A stretch of DNA of 64,000 bases, taken from Cordilura impudica. Lineage: Eukaryota > Arthropoda > Insecta > Diptera > Scathophagidae. Under the pieces are notes generated by a model. The model saw only the letters and a list, made by a program, of their open reading frames with translations, was not told where the DNA came from and did no database searches. The position numbers and the translations under genes are program-made. This document shows, one piece after another, positions 1 through 10,170 of the stretch. Position 1 is the stretch's first letter, and each line of letters starts with the position of its first letter. The stretch is from assembly GCA_963682025.1 (NCBI GenBank), contig OY821517.1, positions 339,819,644 through 339,883,643 of the forward strand, given 5' to 3'.

Positions 1-249
1 AATTTTTATTACAAACACTAACAAATTTAATAAACACACACGTAGCATTGTATAATTTTATGTATGTGTTAGTAGCAATTTTAAATGCAATTTACTCAAA
101 ACAAAGGAAAAAATTTAGAAATCTGTAGATCTACAAAACGGCTAAAAATAAATACCTTTCAAATAATATACGTTTGGTTAAAATCGGAATAAAACGGTAG
201 AACAAAACATCAGTCACAAGAAATCACCTAGACTATTAATATTATAGAT
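1..249 (-). repeat. Dispersed repeat family C, copy C1 (cut by window edge)
   Basis: A non-coding interspersed repeat of about 250 bp. The same sequence recurs at 8633-8880, 32266-32480 and 36985-37262 in both orientations. Shared blocks include TGTCACAAGAAATCGCC-like sequence near one end, TACCTTTCAAATAATATACG-like sequence in the middle and TATTAATATTATAGAT at the right edge here. No open reading frame or poly(A) tail is seen. It could be a short MITE or a SINE-like element; the termini are too diverged to decide. Confidence 0.7.
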
Positions 250-1123
250 ATTTTTGAAGTGGAAACTGTCTTGTTTTATTGAATGTACGTAATTATATAC
301 TTTTTCAATTATTATTATCTTTTTTTTTTCAAAAATTCCATTATCGCATTACAAATAAAGAAGTCACGGTGAAAGTTTTAAAACATGCATAGGTTAGTAA
401 AGTAGACCTAACAGGAATAAACAAGAAAATAAGTGTTGTCCAATAAAAAGACGATTTATCTCTTTTCTTTCCCTATAGCTCAAAATCAAGAGTATACCAA
501 GACAAACTAATTTCAGATTAGCCTTATCACTACATTGTTACCAAGCTAAAATCTAATTTTTGCTAATCAATGTTTTTTGGCATTCCAAATTTTTTTATCA
601 AAATCATGTACAAAAAAAAAAATATAGATATGAGATAAAACGAAAATTAGAGGATAAAATTAAAAAACTTCACAATTAATTTTTATTTTAATAAACTTTA
701 ATTAATAAACACAATTTTTCTGGCAACATTTTAAATTTAAAATGTTGCTTTTAATTGAGGAAATTTTTTCTTCAATATGTATTTATTTATTGATTGTACT
801 TCAATTGAATAACCCATACATAAATGCATATGTATTGTCTGTATACCTAAATGAATTTTAATTGATTATGACATGAAGTTCGTTACGTACGAGCCCTTTC
901 ACGTATTGAGCTTTTTTTGTTGTGGCTATTTTTATGAATTGCTCATTTATTATATTTTGGCCTTAAATATTTGGTTTTCAGTTCAGACAATATTGTCATT
1001 TAAATGTTACAATATTTGTTGTTGTTTTTTTCTTTTGACAAAATATTAATTCCAATAAAAAATATAATAAAAACAAAAATGAAAAAAATAATCAAGTAGA
1101 TACATATACATATGTAGATATAA
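250..1123. other. AT-rich non-coding stretch
   Basis: No reading frame, tandem repeat or recognisable element is seen here. Composition is AT-rich with short homopolymer runs, like the rest of the unannotated sequence in the window. Confidence 0.6.
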
Positions 1124-1370
1124 CTGTGGTCACAAGCATTAACCGCCTAAGTCGAAATTCATGCTTTCGAGTAAAATAACTGTTTATATAAATGCAATGG
1201 GGCTTCATTACAACTTAGGTTAGTATGTTTTCATTAACAACTTTTTAATAAACAGTGTTAGAGAAATGGGGATTTCACAGAAATATAAAGCGTTTCTAGT
1301 AGAACATGATAGCATACTTAACTCAAATCGTTCTTAAGTCGACTTAGGCGGTTATCGCTTGTGACCACAG
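1124..1370. mobile_element. MITE with ~32-bp terminal inverted repeats
   Basis: The left end CTGTGGTCACAAGC continues to ACCGCCTAAGTCGA. The right end is its near-perfect reverse complement (TCGACTTAGGCGGTTAT to GTGACCACAG). The roughly 247-bp element has a non-coding interior and is therefore non-autonomous. Flanks are AT-rich (ATA on both sides), so the target-site duplication and superfamily are not certain. Confidence 0.8.
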
Positions 1371-2170
1371 ATATAAGAGTAGCAATTATTAATTCAGTGT
1401 ATAGTTCAAAATGCCTAAAAACTTAAGCTCTTTTTCAATTTGTGTGAAGTATATTAAATTTATTTTGAATATTTTTAAAATTCGTCTTAATTTTGTGGTT
1501 ATTGCAAATTCTAAAAAATATTTTTTTTAAAATAATTTTTTTGGTTTGTGTGTTTTTGTTTGTTTCAAAAATTATTAGTTGCAATACATATTTTTGGTTT
1601 TGTTGAAAATTTGTGTGATTTTATAGTGAAAATAATTATATATTTTTAAAATTTATTTAAATATAATTTTTTCCTTTCATATTTGTCTAAATTTGTTTTT
1701 AAATTCGGTGATTTTTTTTTAAATTAAAACGAAAAATTAGATCTTAATTTTTTGAGATTTTTTTTTAGAGAATGTTTTTTTTTGTCATCCGAAGTTCTTA
1801 AAAATAAATTTTCTTAAATAAGTTATAGTTTTTAAAAAATAATTTTTTAAATTTGTGTGATTCTTCTCCAAGAAAATAATTATTTTTTTTTTAATTTATT
1901 TAAAATATTTTTCTTTTTGAGAATTTGTTAAAGTTTTTTTGTATTACTGCCAAATCCTAAAATTTATTTTTTGTTAAACTTGTGTGCATTTTTTTATAAC
2001 AAATGCACAGTGTGTCAAAAAACAGGTTGTGTCAAAAACGGTGGATTCTGGTACCTAAAAGGGTGTAGAAACTTTAAATCTGTTTTTTCTCCAAACTTAA
2101 TTTTCACACACTAGGTCCCTTTTCTCGGAGAAGGTCCCATATACTGTTTTTTAAAAATGTGTATAATTTT
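1371..2170. repeat. T-rich degenerate repeat block H
   Basis: A low-complexity block in which motifs such as TTTGTGTGATTTTTT, GAAAATAAT and AAATTTATTTAAAATA recur at irregular spacing of some tens of bases. Related blocks lie at 4991-5533 and 8881-9700. It looks like an old, badly decayed tandem repeat. The last 150 bp (about 2000-2165) are more complex and include CTCGGAGAAGGTCCC, but no gene is seen. Confidence 0.5.
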
Positions 2171-2236
2171 TGATGTGTAAACATCTATACGCGCAGGGGG
2201 GTAAATTTCTATTTCACAAAACAATCACAAAAACAG

Positions 2237-2260
2237 GTAACATGTGAGCTCACATGTTAC
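2237..2260. repeat. Perfect 24-bp palindrome in E1
   Basis: GTAACATGTGAG is followed directly by its own reverse complement CTCACATGTTAC with no loop. In E3 the same position holds a direct duplication of GAGCGTAACATGTGAGCGTA instead, so this part of the 5' module rearranges between copies. Confidence 0.9.
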
Positions 2261-2337
2261 GCTGTGAGACGTAAGACAACATCGGTGTGACTTATGATTG
2301 TATTGGTGAAAAAATTATAATATGCAATAACCTGTTT

Positions 2338-2572
2338 GAAAATGAAAAATAAAAAATGAAAAAAGAAAAATGAAAAATAAAAAATTAAAAATAAAAAACG
2401 AAAAATGAGAAATAATAAATTGAAAATGAAAAATGAAAAATGGAAAATGAAAAACGAAAAACGAAAAATTAAAAATGAAAAACAAAAAATGAGTGAAAAT
2501 GAAAAATTAAAAATTAAAAATAATTAATGAAAAATGAAAAATTAAAAACAAAAATTAAAAATTAACCGGTTG
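2338..2572. repeat. Heptamer microsatellite (AAAAATG/AAAAATA) of E1
   Basis: An imperfect array of 7-bp units such as AAAAATG, AAAAATA, AAAAATT and AAAAACG forms the core of element E1. The same class of unit forms the cores of E2, E3 and HINE-B3. Confidence 0.85.
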
Positions 2573-2722
2573 AAATAATAAAAATAAATATTTTTATTTT
2601 TTTTTGTTTTTGTTATTTGACCAGATACAATAGTTTTTTTTAAGTATTTATTGTTGTTTCGAGCTTACTGGTTGATTTTGAATATGCAAATAAAACGAAG
2701 TTTATTTCATAAGTTTCCCAAC

Positions 2723-2751
2723 GTTTCGTCGGTCTATGCCGACTTCTTCAG
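2723..2751 (-). ncRNA. Hammerhead-ribozyme-like motif of the Penelope element
   Basis: On the minus strand the sequence reads CTGAAGA, an extra A, GTCGG, loop CATAGA, CCGAC, GAAAC. This matches the hammerhead layout CUGANGA - helix II - GAAA, with a perfect 5-bp helix II. It lies in the terminal region of the Penelope element, where hammerhead motifs are known in this group. One extra A between CUGANGA and helix II departs from the textbook core, so activity is uncertain. Helices I and III were not resolved. Confidence 0.55.
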
Positions 2752-2928
2752 GGTTAATTTTTTATTATTTTGGAAATTATTTAACAATTATAATTGACAT
2801 CGGAAATGGTCGTCCAGTATTAATTAAATAAATATCCCAAAAGGCGGTTGTCAAAGTTGTAAAATTAAAAAAATATATAATAATAAATAAAACTTGCACA
2901 AATAATTACTACACTAATATTACAGTTG

Positions 2929-4806
2929 CTAAAATACTAAAGTATAAACAGAATTTGTGTCGTTTTTATCTTCTTTTGTGTTCATAGAAAACTCTCCTTT
3001 TTGTTGTATCCTAAGGCTTTCCAACGTCAGTCTTTTATTTTCCCTCCTCTCAATATCTAAAATTTTTATGTTGGTGAAATCCGCTCTGTGGTTATTCTCA
3101 TACATGTGTTGTGCCAAACCAGTTATTTGTTTTTTTCTCTTTATATCAGCTTCGTGCTCTGCTATCCGTGTGTTTAATGTTCTTTTTGTTTGTCCAATGT
3201 AAAACATATTGCACTGCTCCCCGTTTTCTTCATTCCCCTTACACGAAATTTGATACACAACGCTGCTCTGTTCCATTTTCGCTGTTTTCCCTTTTGTGTT
3301 GGAGAAAAGAGTTCGCAGTGTGGTGTTTGATTTGTGAGCAAATTGTGTGTTTGTATTTGGTATGATCGCTCTCATTGTTTTTGTATCTGTGAGCGACGGA
3401 ATAAAGTTAACTGAGAAATAACTTTTTAATTCAGGGTTGCCATCTTGTTGATTTTTTGTTTGATTTTTATTTTTCGGGCAGGTGTAATTTTGTATAAGTG
3501 TGTTAATTGTTTGTTTTGGAAAACTGTTTTTAGATAAAGTTTCTTTTATTATTTCAATACTTTTACTTTTAAACTCAGGATCGCTGATTGTTAAAATTTT
3601 TCCTATAAAGTTGTTGGCAGTGTTAACAACCATTTTCTTAGGTTGTGTGGAATGGAAATTGATAATTCGCCCTGAAGCTAAATGTTTTTTGTACCAGTCA
3701 AAAGCAATTTTGTTGTCCTTTCGGTGAAGTTTTACGTCTAAGAATGGTAAATGATTATTTTTCTCCATTTCCGAAGTGAATTTAAGTTTGTTGTGATATC
3801 TGTTGAGAAATTCTAGAATTTTGGTGTTGTCATCTTTTTTAATTATAGGTATGCCGAAAGTTTGATTGTATATTTTATCTCCGAATTTGAAATAATTATT
3901 GTCTTTTAGACAAAATTGTAATATTTTAATGAATTGTGTTTTTGGAATGTTCGTTTTTTCCTTTATAATGCCCCACTTTTTCATAATTATATTTATCACC
4001 GTGTATATTGGAATGTTGGTGAAAAGCGCAATAACATCATAAGATATAAAAACCTCGTTATCGTCTAGTGTGATGTTGGAAAGATTTTCTTTTAGTTGGT
4101 AGGCATGTTTAATATTGTATTCATCGGAGACCAGATTTTGTAAAATCTTTCCTATATACTTTGCTAAATTGTAACATGGGACCTTATGCGATGCCGATAT
4201 TGGCCTTAATGGTGTACCATCCTTGTGTATTTTTGGAAGTCCGTATAATTTTGGTGCTTGGGCTGCTGAACTATGAAGTTGGTTTTTTTTCCCGGGTATT
4301 TATGAATTTTGATTTATGTAAATCGTTGATTATGTTGTTATTTTAAGTTTGTAATTTTCGTGTAGGATCCTCTCTCATCGTCTTATATGTATACTTTACA
4401 AAAAGTAACACAGTCTTCTTTGTAAAGTAACACAGTTTTGTTTCCTTTATCTGCTTTTGTAACGACAATAATGTCTTTATTTTTCTTTAAAAATGCCATT
4501 GTATTTTTGTACACTGCTAATATAAATTTTTCCTTTTCCGAATTTCTTATTTTATTTTTGTAAGTGGAAACTCTTTGCTGGTTCTTACTCTCGCCACTTC
4601 TCTTTCTCTATCTGTGAGAGGATTGCTTGTTCGATGTCCGCTATAATTTTAATTGGTGAAAAATTTTCTTTATTTATTGGTATTGCAAATTTTTCTCCGA
4701 GCGACAAAAGCCATTTGCATTGCTCTGGGAATTGTATATTTGTTGTATCGTGGAACCAATCTTCATTGTAAATAAACCCAAAATCATTTAATAATTCTCT
4801 TATCAT
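2929..4806 (-). pseudogene. Penelope-like RT / GIY-YIG endonuclease, broken
   Basis: The longest open piece (3999-2929, 356 codons) begins in the reverse transcriptase and ends with a GIY-YIG nuclease. The nuclease signature is VVYQISC, then MFYIGQTKRTLNTRIAEHE about 15 residues later, with a downstream H-E pattern. Upstream, out of frame, lie relics that read as GLPKIHKDGTPLRPI-like and SYDVIALFTNIP-like (RT palm motif A). The first piece (4806-4585) reads FPEQCKWLLSLGEKFAIP, typical of Penelope N-termini. After YNQTFGIP the protein jumps straight to IIKKDDNTKILEFLNRYHN, so the RT stretch that should carry the YxDD active site is missing. Frameshifts and the deletion make it a pseudogene. 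The nuclease would nick the target for retrotransposition in a live relative. Confidence 0.9.
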
Positions 4807-4990
4807 TCTGTTCAGCTTGTCTAAATGTGTTGTTTTTGTTGTTCGTCTTATTTTACTATGAACATTCTTTTGAGCTTCATTTATATATTAGCAGAGCCCC
4901 TGCACTTGATAAATGACGCTTTTTGTTTCATTTTAATTTTTTAATGTTGTTTACACATCTCCCCTGTGATCGGACTCACATGAATTTTTT

Positions 4991-5533
4991 TTTAAGAAAA
5001 CTACTTTTTTAAATTTATTTTAAATATTTTTTTTTTTAATTTTTGTTACTTGTATATATATATATATTTTTTTTTTTTTTGAAAATTTGTGTATTTTTTT
5101 AAAGAAAATAGCTGTTTGTCTTAATTTTTTTTACTGATGAAAATCATTAAAAAATAATTTTTTTTTTTTAATTCGTGTGAATTTTTTTATAACAGAAAAT
5201 TATTATTTATAAAAAATTTTTTCAGATTTGTGTGATTTTTTAAAGAAAATAATAACTTAGTTTTAAATTTATTTAAAATAGTTTTCTTTTTGAAAATTTG
5301 TTTAGGGTTTTTTTTTATTATTTTAAGCTTAAATACTTTTTTTTTAGTTTTTGTGAATTTTTATATGAAGTAGAAAATTATTATTTATAATATTTTAATT
5401 ATTTATTTATTTCTTTAATTTTTAAGTTTTTTTTAATAAAACTATTTCTTTAAATTTATTCACAATAATATTGTTTTTTGGAAATTTTGTCCTTATTTTT
5501 TTATTGAAAATTCCTAAAAACTATTATTTATAT
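4991..5533. repeat. T-rich degenerate repeat block H (second block)
   Basis: This block has the same motif set as 1371-2000: TTTGTGTGATTTTTTAAAG, GAAAATAATAA and TTTTTGAAAATTTG. E1 appears to have inserted into this type of sequence, because H sequence lies on both sides of it. Confidence 0.5.
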
Positions 5534-6126
5534 ACTAGCTGACCTGGCAAACGTTGTTTTGCCATATAATTTTTTTCTGGTGAATATTTTTGCTGTTAAT
5601 TATAATGATATGTATTTTCCACGCCCACTGGTTGGATTCCGCCCCTTTTTTAACATAACTTCTCACACTTATTATTCGTGAACTCACACGTAGTTTCAAG
5701 ACTGTCGGGTCTATATAGTAGTCCAGATAATTTTTTTGTATCGGAGGTACCACGCCCACTAATCCAATCCCGCCCATTTTTGGTGTGACTACTCACATTA
5801 ACAACCAATGGCCGTGCATAAAGTTTCAAGACTCTGGCCATCTTAGTACTCTAGATATATGATGATATGTATTAACCATGTATGGAAGGTGCCACGCCCA
5901 CTTGCTTGATCCTGCTCATTGTTAGCCCGACTTCTCACATTACCAACTTGTGTACTCCTGCAAAGTTTCAGGACCCTTGCTGTCATAGAGCTCTAGATCT
6001 ATTTAAAAAAAATATAGAATATTTTACTTTCCCGACACAAACTTACACACTGTGAAAATTTCAAGCAGATCGGTCCTATGGTTTAGCCACCTATTAATGC
6101 CAAACCCACAAATTTTCATTTTTATA
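5534..6126 (+). repeat. Interspersed repeat family G, copy G1
   Basis: It begins at CTAGCTGACCTGGCAAACG followed by TTGTTTTGCC, an opening seen in widespread insect interspersed repeats. Inside are three diverged units of roughly 150-170 bp. Each carries a variant of CCACGCCCACT, an ACTTCTCACATTA-like block and AAGTTTCAAGACTC-like sequence. A second, inverted copy lies at 50063-50603 and continues at 55418-55470. No open reading frame is conserved between copies. Confidence 0.7.
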
Positions 6127-6128
6127 TA

Positions 6129-8366
6129 CAGTGGAATCTCTTTTGAGCGGACAGCCATTGAAATGTGTCCGGACAAGGGGGATGTCCTCTCAAGAGAAAA
6201 CTACAAATTTACAAATTTAAAAAAAAAATTCAATTGGTTTTCTTAACAAAAAAAAGTCATTGATAAGTATGTATCTAATAATTATTTCAATAACTATCCT
6301 GGTTTGGCGTCTTTTGGGCTTGGTAATAACATCTTGAAAATGTAAGTCAAGCGTTGAAGATATATTCATAGCTTCTGTATCACCTTGGCGTTTCACAAAC
6401 GCTATGAGATCATGCTTTTTTGTCAAAGCATATCTAGAGTATATGTTAAGATGTTGTTTCTTGCATCCTGAAGACCTAAAGGTTCCATTTCATCTGTTGA
6501 GTCATCAGAAATTTCTTGAACTTCAGAAATTTGTTCAGGTAATGGTACCTGTAAATCCAAAGGTGATCCCTCAACTATTAAATCCTTATCGACATGATAA
6601 AAATCATTTAAGCTTTGCACAGTGACCCTTGCAAGAAATTTGTTCTGAATTTCAGCAATTAGGTTTAATGGCAACTCATCTTCAGGCTCAAAATCAACAT
6701 AAAATGTTGGCTGACATTCCTGGCTGTTAAACGTAAACCCTGCCTTACGAAAGCAATTTTGAACTGTTTCAGAAATAACTTGGTCCCATGCACTTTTAGC
6801 AAAACAAACTGCATCCAATAAGTTTATACGTTTTACTAAATCGTGGGCAGTATCAGAAATTTCGATGTTTGCTAGTTAGTGCTTCAGTACCAAAGTTCTG
6901 TAATTATTCTTAAAATTTTTAGTGACACCCTAATCAAGTGGTTGGCTGATTGAAGTACAATTAGGAGGCAAAAAAAGAATTTTAATGTTTCTAAAATTAC
7001 TGTTTTTTGGATGCGATGCCGCATTATAAAAAAAGAATAAAATTTTCCTTTTTTGTGCTCCTATTTTTCGATCGAAATTTTCTAACTATTCACTCATAAT
7101 TTCAGACGTCATCCGGGATTTGGTGTTTGATTTCCATGTCACCGGTAAACTATCTCTTTTTAAATTTTTAAAAGCTCTTGGTTTAGATGCCTTGCCAATA
7201 GCCAGCAGTTTTTCTTTATCTCCAGCCAAGTTCGCACAGTGCAATATTGTTAGCCTTTCCTTAGACAATTTTCCTCGCACACATTTTTCATTTTTTAAAT
7301 TCAAGGTCTTGTTTGGTAATTCTCTAAAATAGAGACCAGTTTCATCAGCATTGTAAATATCTCTTGGTAGGTACCCTTTTATTAGAGAAGGCAGTTTCAC
7401 CATGAATCATGTTACATCCTCAGGATTAACAGAGGCGGCTTCGCCACATATCGCTTTGAACGTAATATTGTGTCGAATTTTAAACTTGTTAAGCCAACCA
7501 GACGAAGCATTAAAAGTGTTGTTGCCCAAGGATTCAGCTATTTCTTTAGCTATGCTTCGTATCAATGGACCTAGAAGTACAATTTTTATATCGTGTCATA
7601 AGATAATCGTTATTTTTTCAAAAGTAAAATTATTTGAACAAAACATATTATGTAATCCACCAAACAGTCCAATTAGTAAATCAATGATAATATGACGCAA
7701 CCTGCAGTAAATCCTTTGTATAGAATTAAAAAACCTAACTTACTTACCAGCTAAGGGAATTCCTTTATTGCGTGCTGCAACAAACCAATCGTAGCACAAC
7801 TGATCAATTGTTAGTCCTTCAGCACTCAAAAAGCTTCTTTTTTCATTTAAATTGACATTTGAGTGCCATTTTTTCATTAGCACTTCTCTTTTCTTTAAAT
7901 GTCAGAAGCTTGAGTTTTACTAATACTAAAACGCTTCGATAAATTCCTCACACTTAATTTTTCTTTATTGTACACTTCAATCACTTCTATTTTTGCTTCA
8001 GTGTTAATATAGACCTTTTTTTATCCAATTTCAAATGTTACGATGTGCAAACAAATGTATGCTACAAGCCAATGAACACTGCATTTCCAAACTATAGTAA
8101 ACAAATACACATCTATGTTATTTGCGGAATCAGCTAAATCGCGTAAATAAGGGCATAGATTACAAACTGTCATATAACAAATGAAATGTCAGTCGAACGG
8201 AATTATTTTTTGTCAAGCGGGTGTCCGCGTCCACTCATGAGAGAGTCCGTTCAAAGGAGAGTGATTACAATGTTTTTCTTATAGAACGTTGCCGGGGCCT
8301 GGCAACTGTGTACGTCCAAAGGGGGTGTCCGCTTAAGGAAGGTGTCCGTTATGGGAGATTCCACTA
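6129..8366 (-). mobile_element. pogo/Tigger-type DNA transposon, inactive
   Basis: The left end is TA then CAGTGGAATCTC. The right end is GAGATTCCACTA then TA, i.e. a TA target duplication and matching terminal inverted repeats (the last G has become A). Subterminal copies of GTCCGCTTAAGG-like sequence occur at both ends. The 2.2-kb element carries minus-strand remnants of a Tigger-family transposase over most of its length. Confidence 0.9.
6423..8010 (-). pseudogene. Tigger/pogo-family DDE transposase, broken
   Basis: Read from 8010 downward, the N-terminal helix-turn-helix relic includes EKLSVRNLSKRFSISKTQAS. A CENP-B-type region fragment follows near 7800-7730. The open piece 7403-7086 has DIYNADETGLYFRELPNKTL, the block carrying the first catalytic Asp, followed by ERLTILHCANLAGDKEKL. 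Around 7025-6880 are FFYNAASHPKN and LPPNCTSISQPLD, where DNAASHP is expected, so the second Asp has become Tyr or been lost; a stop follows QPLD. The open piece 6818-6423 is the C-terminal part with AWDQVISETVQNCFRKAGF and an acidic tail. Several frameshifts and stops separate the pieces. Such enzymes bind the terminal repeats and cut and paste the element in the nucleus. Confidence 0.9.
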
Positions 8367-8378
8367 TAGATATATGTA

Positions 8379-8624
8379 TTAGAGTAGGTCATATTGTAGG
8401 GGGCCGAAAAAATCTACATGGGATCATCGCGATTCGGGTACTATGTGCCCAATAAAATTATGTGTGGTAGCCATATACGACCTAAATCGATTTTTGTCAT
8501 CGAAATTTTGGAGGGTTCGAAAATGATTTTAGAGGTATGGTTACTTGGGCAAATATACTTGTTATGGCCTATAGTACTAGAATCGCGATGAGCCCGTTGA
8601 GTACAAATAATTGACCCACCCTAA
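8379..8624. mobile_element. MITE/foldback element, 246 bp
   Basis: The ends TTAGAGTAGGTCA and TGACCCACCCTAA are inverted. A second inverted pair lies inside: CATCGCGATTCGGGTACTAT on the left against GTACTAGAATCGCGATGAG on the right. The interior is non-coding. A clear target duplication was not found. Confidence 0.7.
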
Positions 8625-8632
8625 GATATGTA

Positions 8633-8880
8633 TATCTATAATATTAACAGGCAAGTCGATTTCTTGTAACCGATTTTAAGCCTTCAATTATCACCCCACT
8701 TTGACAAAAATACCCCATTTGAAAGATATTTCTTTGTAGCTGTCCACCACATTTACAGATTTCCACCGTCTGGAACATTTTTTTTAGTAATGCTCTTTTA
8801 CAGTTGCTTCTAACACATACATAAAACACGTACTGTGTGTGTGTTTATTATAAATATCAAATTAGCTGAATTGGCTAAAA
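8633..8880 (+). repeat. Dispersed repeat family C, copy C2
   Basis: It starts at TATAATATTAACAGGCAAGT and ends at AATTGGCTAAAATTGATT, matching C1, C3 and C4. It is non-coding and moderately diverged. Confidence 0.65.
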
Positions 8881-9328
8881 TTGATTAATATATTTATTTT
8901 TTTTTTAATTTGTGTGATTTCTGTAAGAACATTTTTAATTTAAATTTATTTAAATTTATTTTTCTTCTTGGATATTTTCCTTATTTTTTTTAAATGTGTG
9001 AATTTTTTAAGACTGAAAGAAAAATATTATTACCTATAATATTTTTTTTATCTGCGAGATTTTTTTAAAGAATATAATTTTTTTTAATTTATGTAATTTT
9101 TTTTTTATTATTGAAAATTTTTTTCAAAAATTTTTTTTATTTAATTATGACAAAGAAAACTATTCTTAAATTTTTTGTATGAAAAATTCTCAAAAATTAT
9201 ATATACTTTTTAAAATTGTGTGATTTTTTTTTTTTTTGAAAGAAAATAATTTCTTAAATAAATGATAAACATTTAATTTTATTATTTTTTATAAAAATAA
9301 AAAATCTTATTTTCGATCTTTATCAATT
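8881..9328. repeat. T-rich degenerate repeat block H (third block)
   Basis: The motifs are those of 1371-2000 and 4991-5533, for example TTTGTGTGATTT and AAATTTATTTAAATTTATTT. The block continues after the small MITE to about 9700. Confidence 0.45.
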
Positions 9329-9462
9329 TAATGATTGAGTTTGAAATTGTTCATGCAGAATATACATAGATCAATTTTTGAAACAAATGTGCTAATGTTT
9401 TTGCTTTATTTAAAGTAAAAACATTTGATCTTGAGCCTGAACCATTTCAAACTCAATCATTA
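9329..9462. mobile_element. Short MITE, 134 bp with TA target site
   Basis: The ends are TA-ATGATTGAGTTTGAAAT and ATTTCAAACTCAATCAT-TA; the inverted match extends about 28 bp with very few mismatches. A TA duplication on both sides points to a Tc1/mariner-type transposase acting in trans. It is non-coding. Confidence 0.85.
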
Positions 9463-10139
9463 TGATAAACATTTTTTATAACATTGATGTGAATTTTTTT
9501 TTTCAGTATTCATAGAAAATTATTATTTATAATATTTTTTTAAAATATATGTTATTTTTTTTAAAGAAAATAAGCATAATTTATTTTTATAAAAATTTGT
9601 TTAAATTTATTTTATGATTTAAAAGAAATTCGTTTTTATTTTTGTAAAAACTAATTTATTATATATAAATAAATTTATTTGTTGTTACATATAAGTGGTA
9701 TCCTAACTTCTGACTGTGGTTTGATATAGAAATTGGAGTATATATTTTTATGACATACAGCATGGTGGAAACAATTGACCATTTGACATGTATTTGTGTC
9801 AGACAAATCTAAAATACAAATTTAATTTTATATATTTTTTTTTAACAATAAAAAAAAACAACTGACTGTTAAAAAACACAAGTTTTGTTTTAAATTGTAT
9901 AATAAATAGTTTAACTCTCAATGATGATAGTAAATTAAATAAACAGATATATTTTGTTATTTTAAATTGGATTAAATACACATAAATTTTAAAATAAATA
10001 TTAATGTAAAAAAACTGGTAATTTTATCGTAAATAAATTGAAGTAATTAATTTCGACATCCTTTATCTTGAACATATTTTAAATAAACATTTTTGTTATC
10101 ATGGAATGTTTCAGAAGCTCGGAGCCGAAACCAAAGCAT
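9463..10139. other. AT-rich non-coding stretch
   Basis: T-rich H-like sequence runs to about 9700, followed by AT-rich sequence without a recognisable gene or element. Confidence 0.5.
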
Positions 10140-10170
10140 GTTTATCGATTTTTTTTCCAGTTTTTGAGAT

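Larger units (their letters stand above)
2599..4880 (-). mobile_element. Penelope-like retroelement inserted in E1
   Basis: A minus-strand Penelope-like element whose insertion is defined by comparison with E3. There, ATTATTTTTATATTAGCAGA runs uninterrupted, whereas here the two halves are 2.3 kb apart, with ATTTTTAT and ATTTATAT at the junctions as a degraded target duplication. The element holds a 5'-terminal open segment, a broken reverse transcriptase, a GIY-YIG endonuclease and a downstream terminal region with a hammerhead-like motif. About 930 bp of the coding region are shifted or stopped. Confidence 0.85.
2172..4990 (+). mobile_element. Element family E, copy E1, with nested Penelope
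   Basis: This copy starts at GATGTGTAAACATCTATACG followed by CGCAGGGGGGTAAATTTC, and ends at GATGTTTACACATCTCCCCT followed by GTGATCGGACTCACATGA. The same two ends recur at 39908-42437 (inverted) and 56619-58645, so this is a real family. The order is: 5' module, heptamer microsatellite core, a module starting TTAACCGGTTGAAATAA, a module starting TATTAGCAGAGC, then the 3' end. The 14-mer at the two ends is inverted. No own coding region is seen, so E appears non-autonomous. A Penelope-like element interrupts this copy between the last two modules. It could be a Helentron-type non-autonomous element, but this is inference. Confidence 0.75.

Noticed and set aside
2957..3727. Plus-strand frames opposite the Penelope gene
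   Set aside because: Shadows of the minus-strand RT/GIY-YIG frame; hydrophobic by composition.
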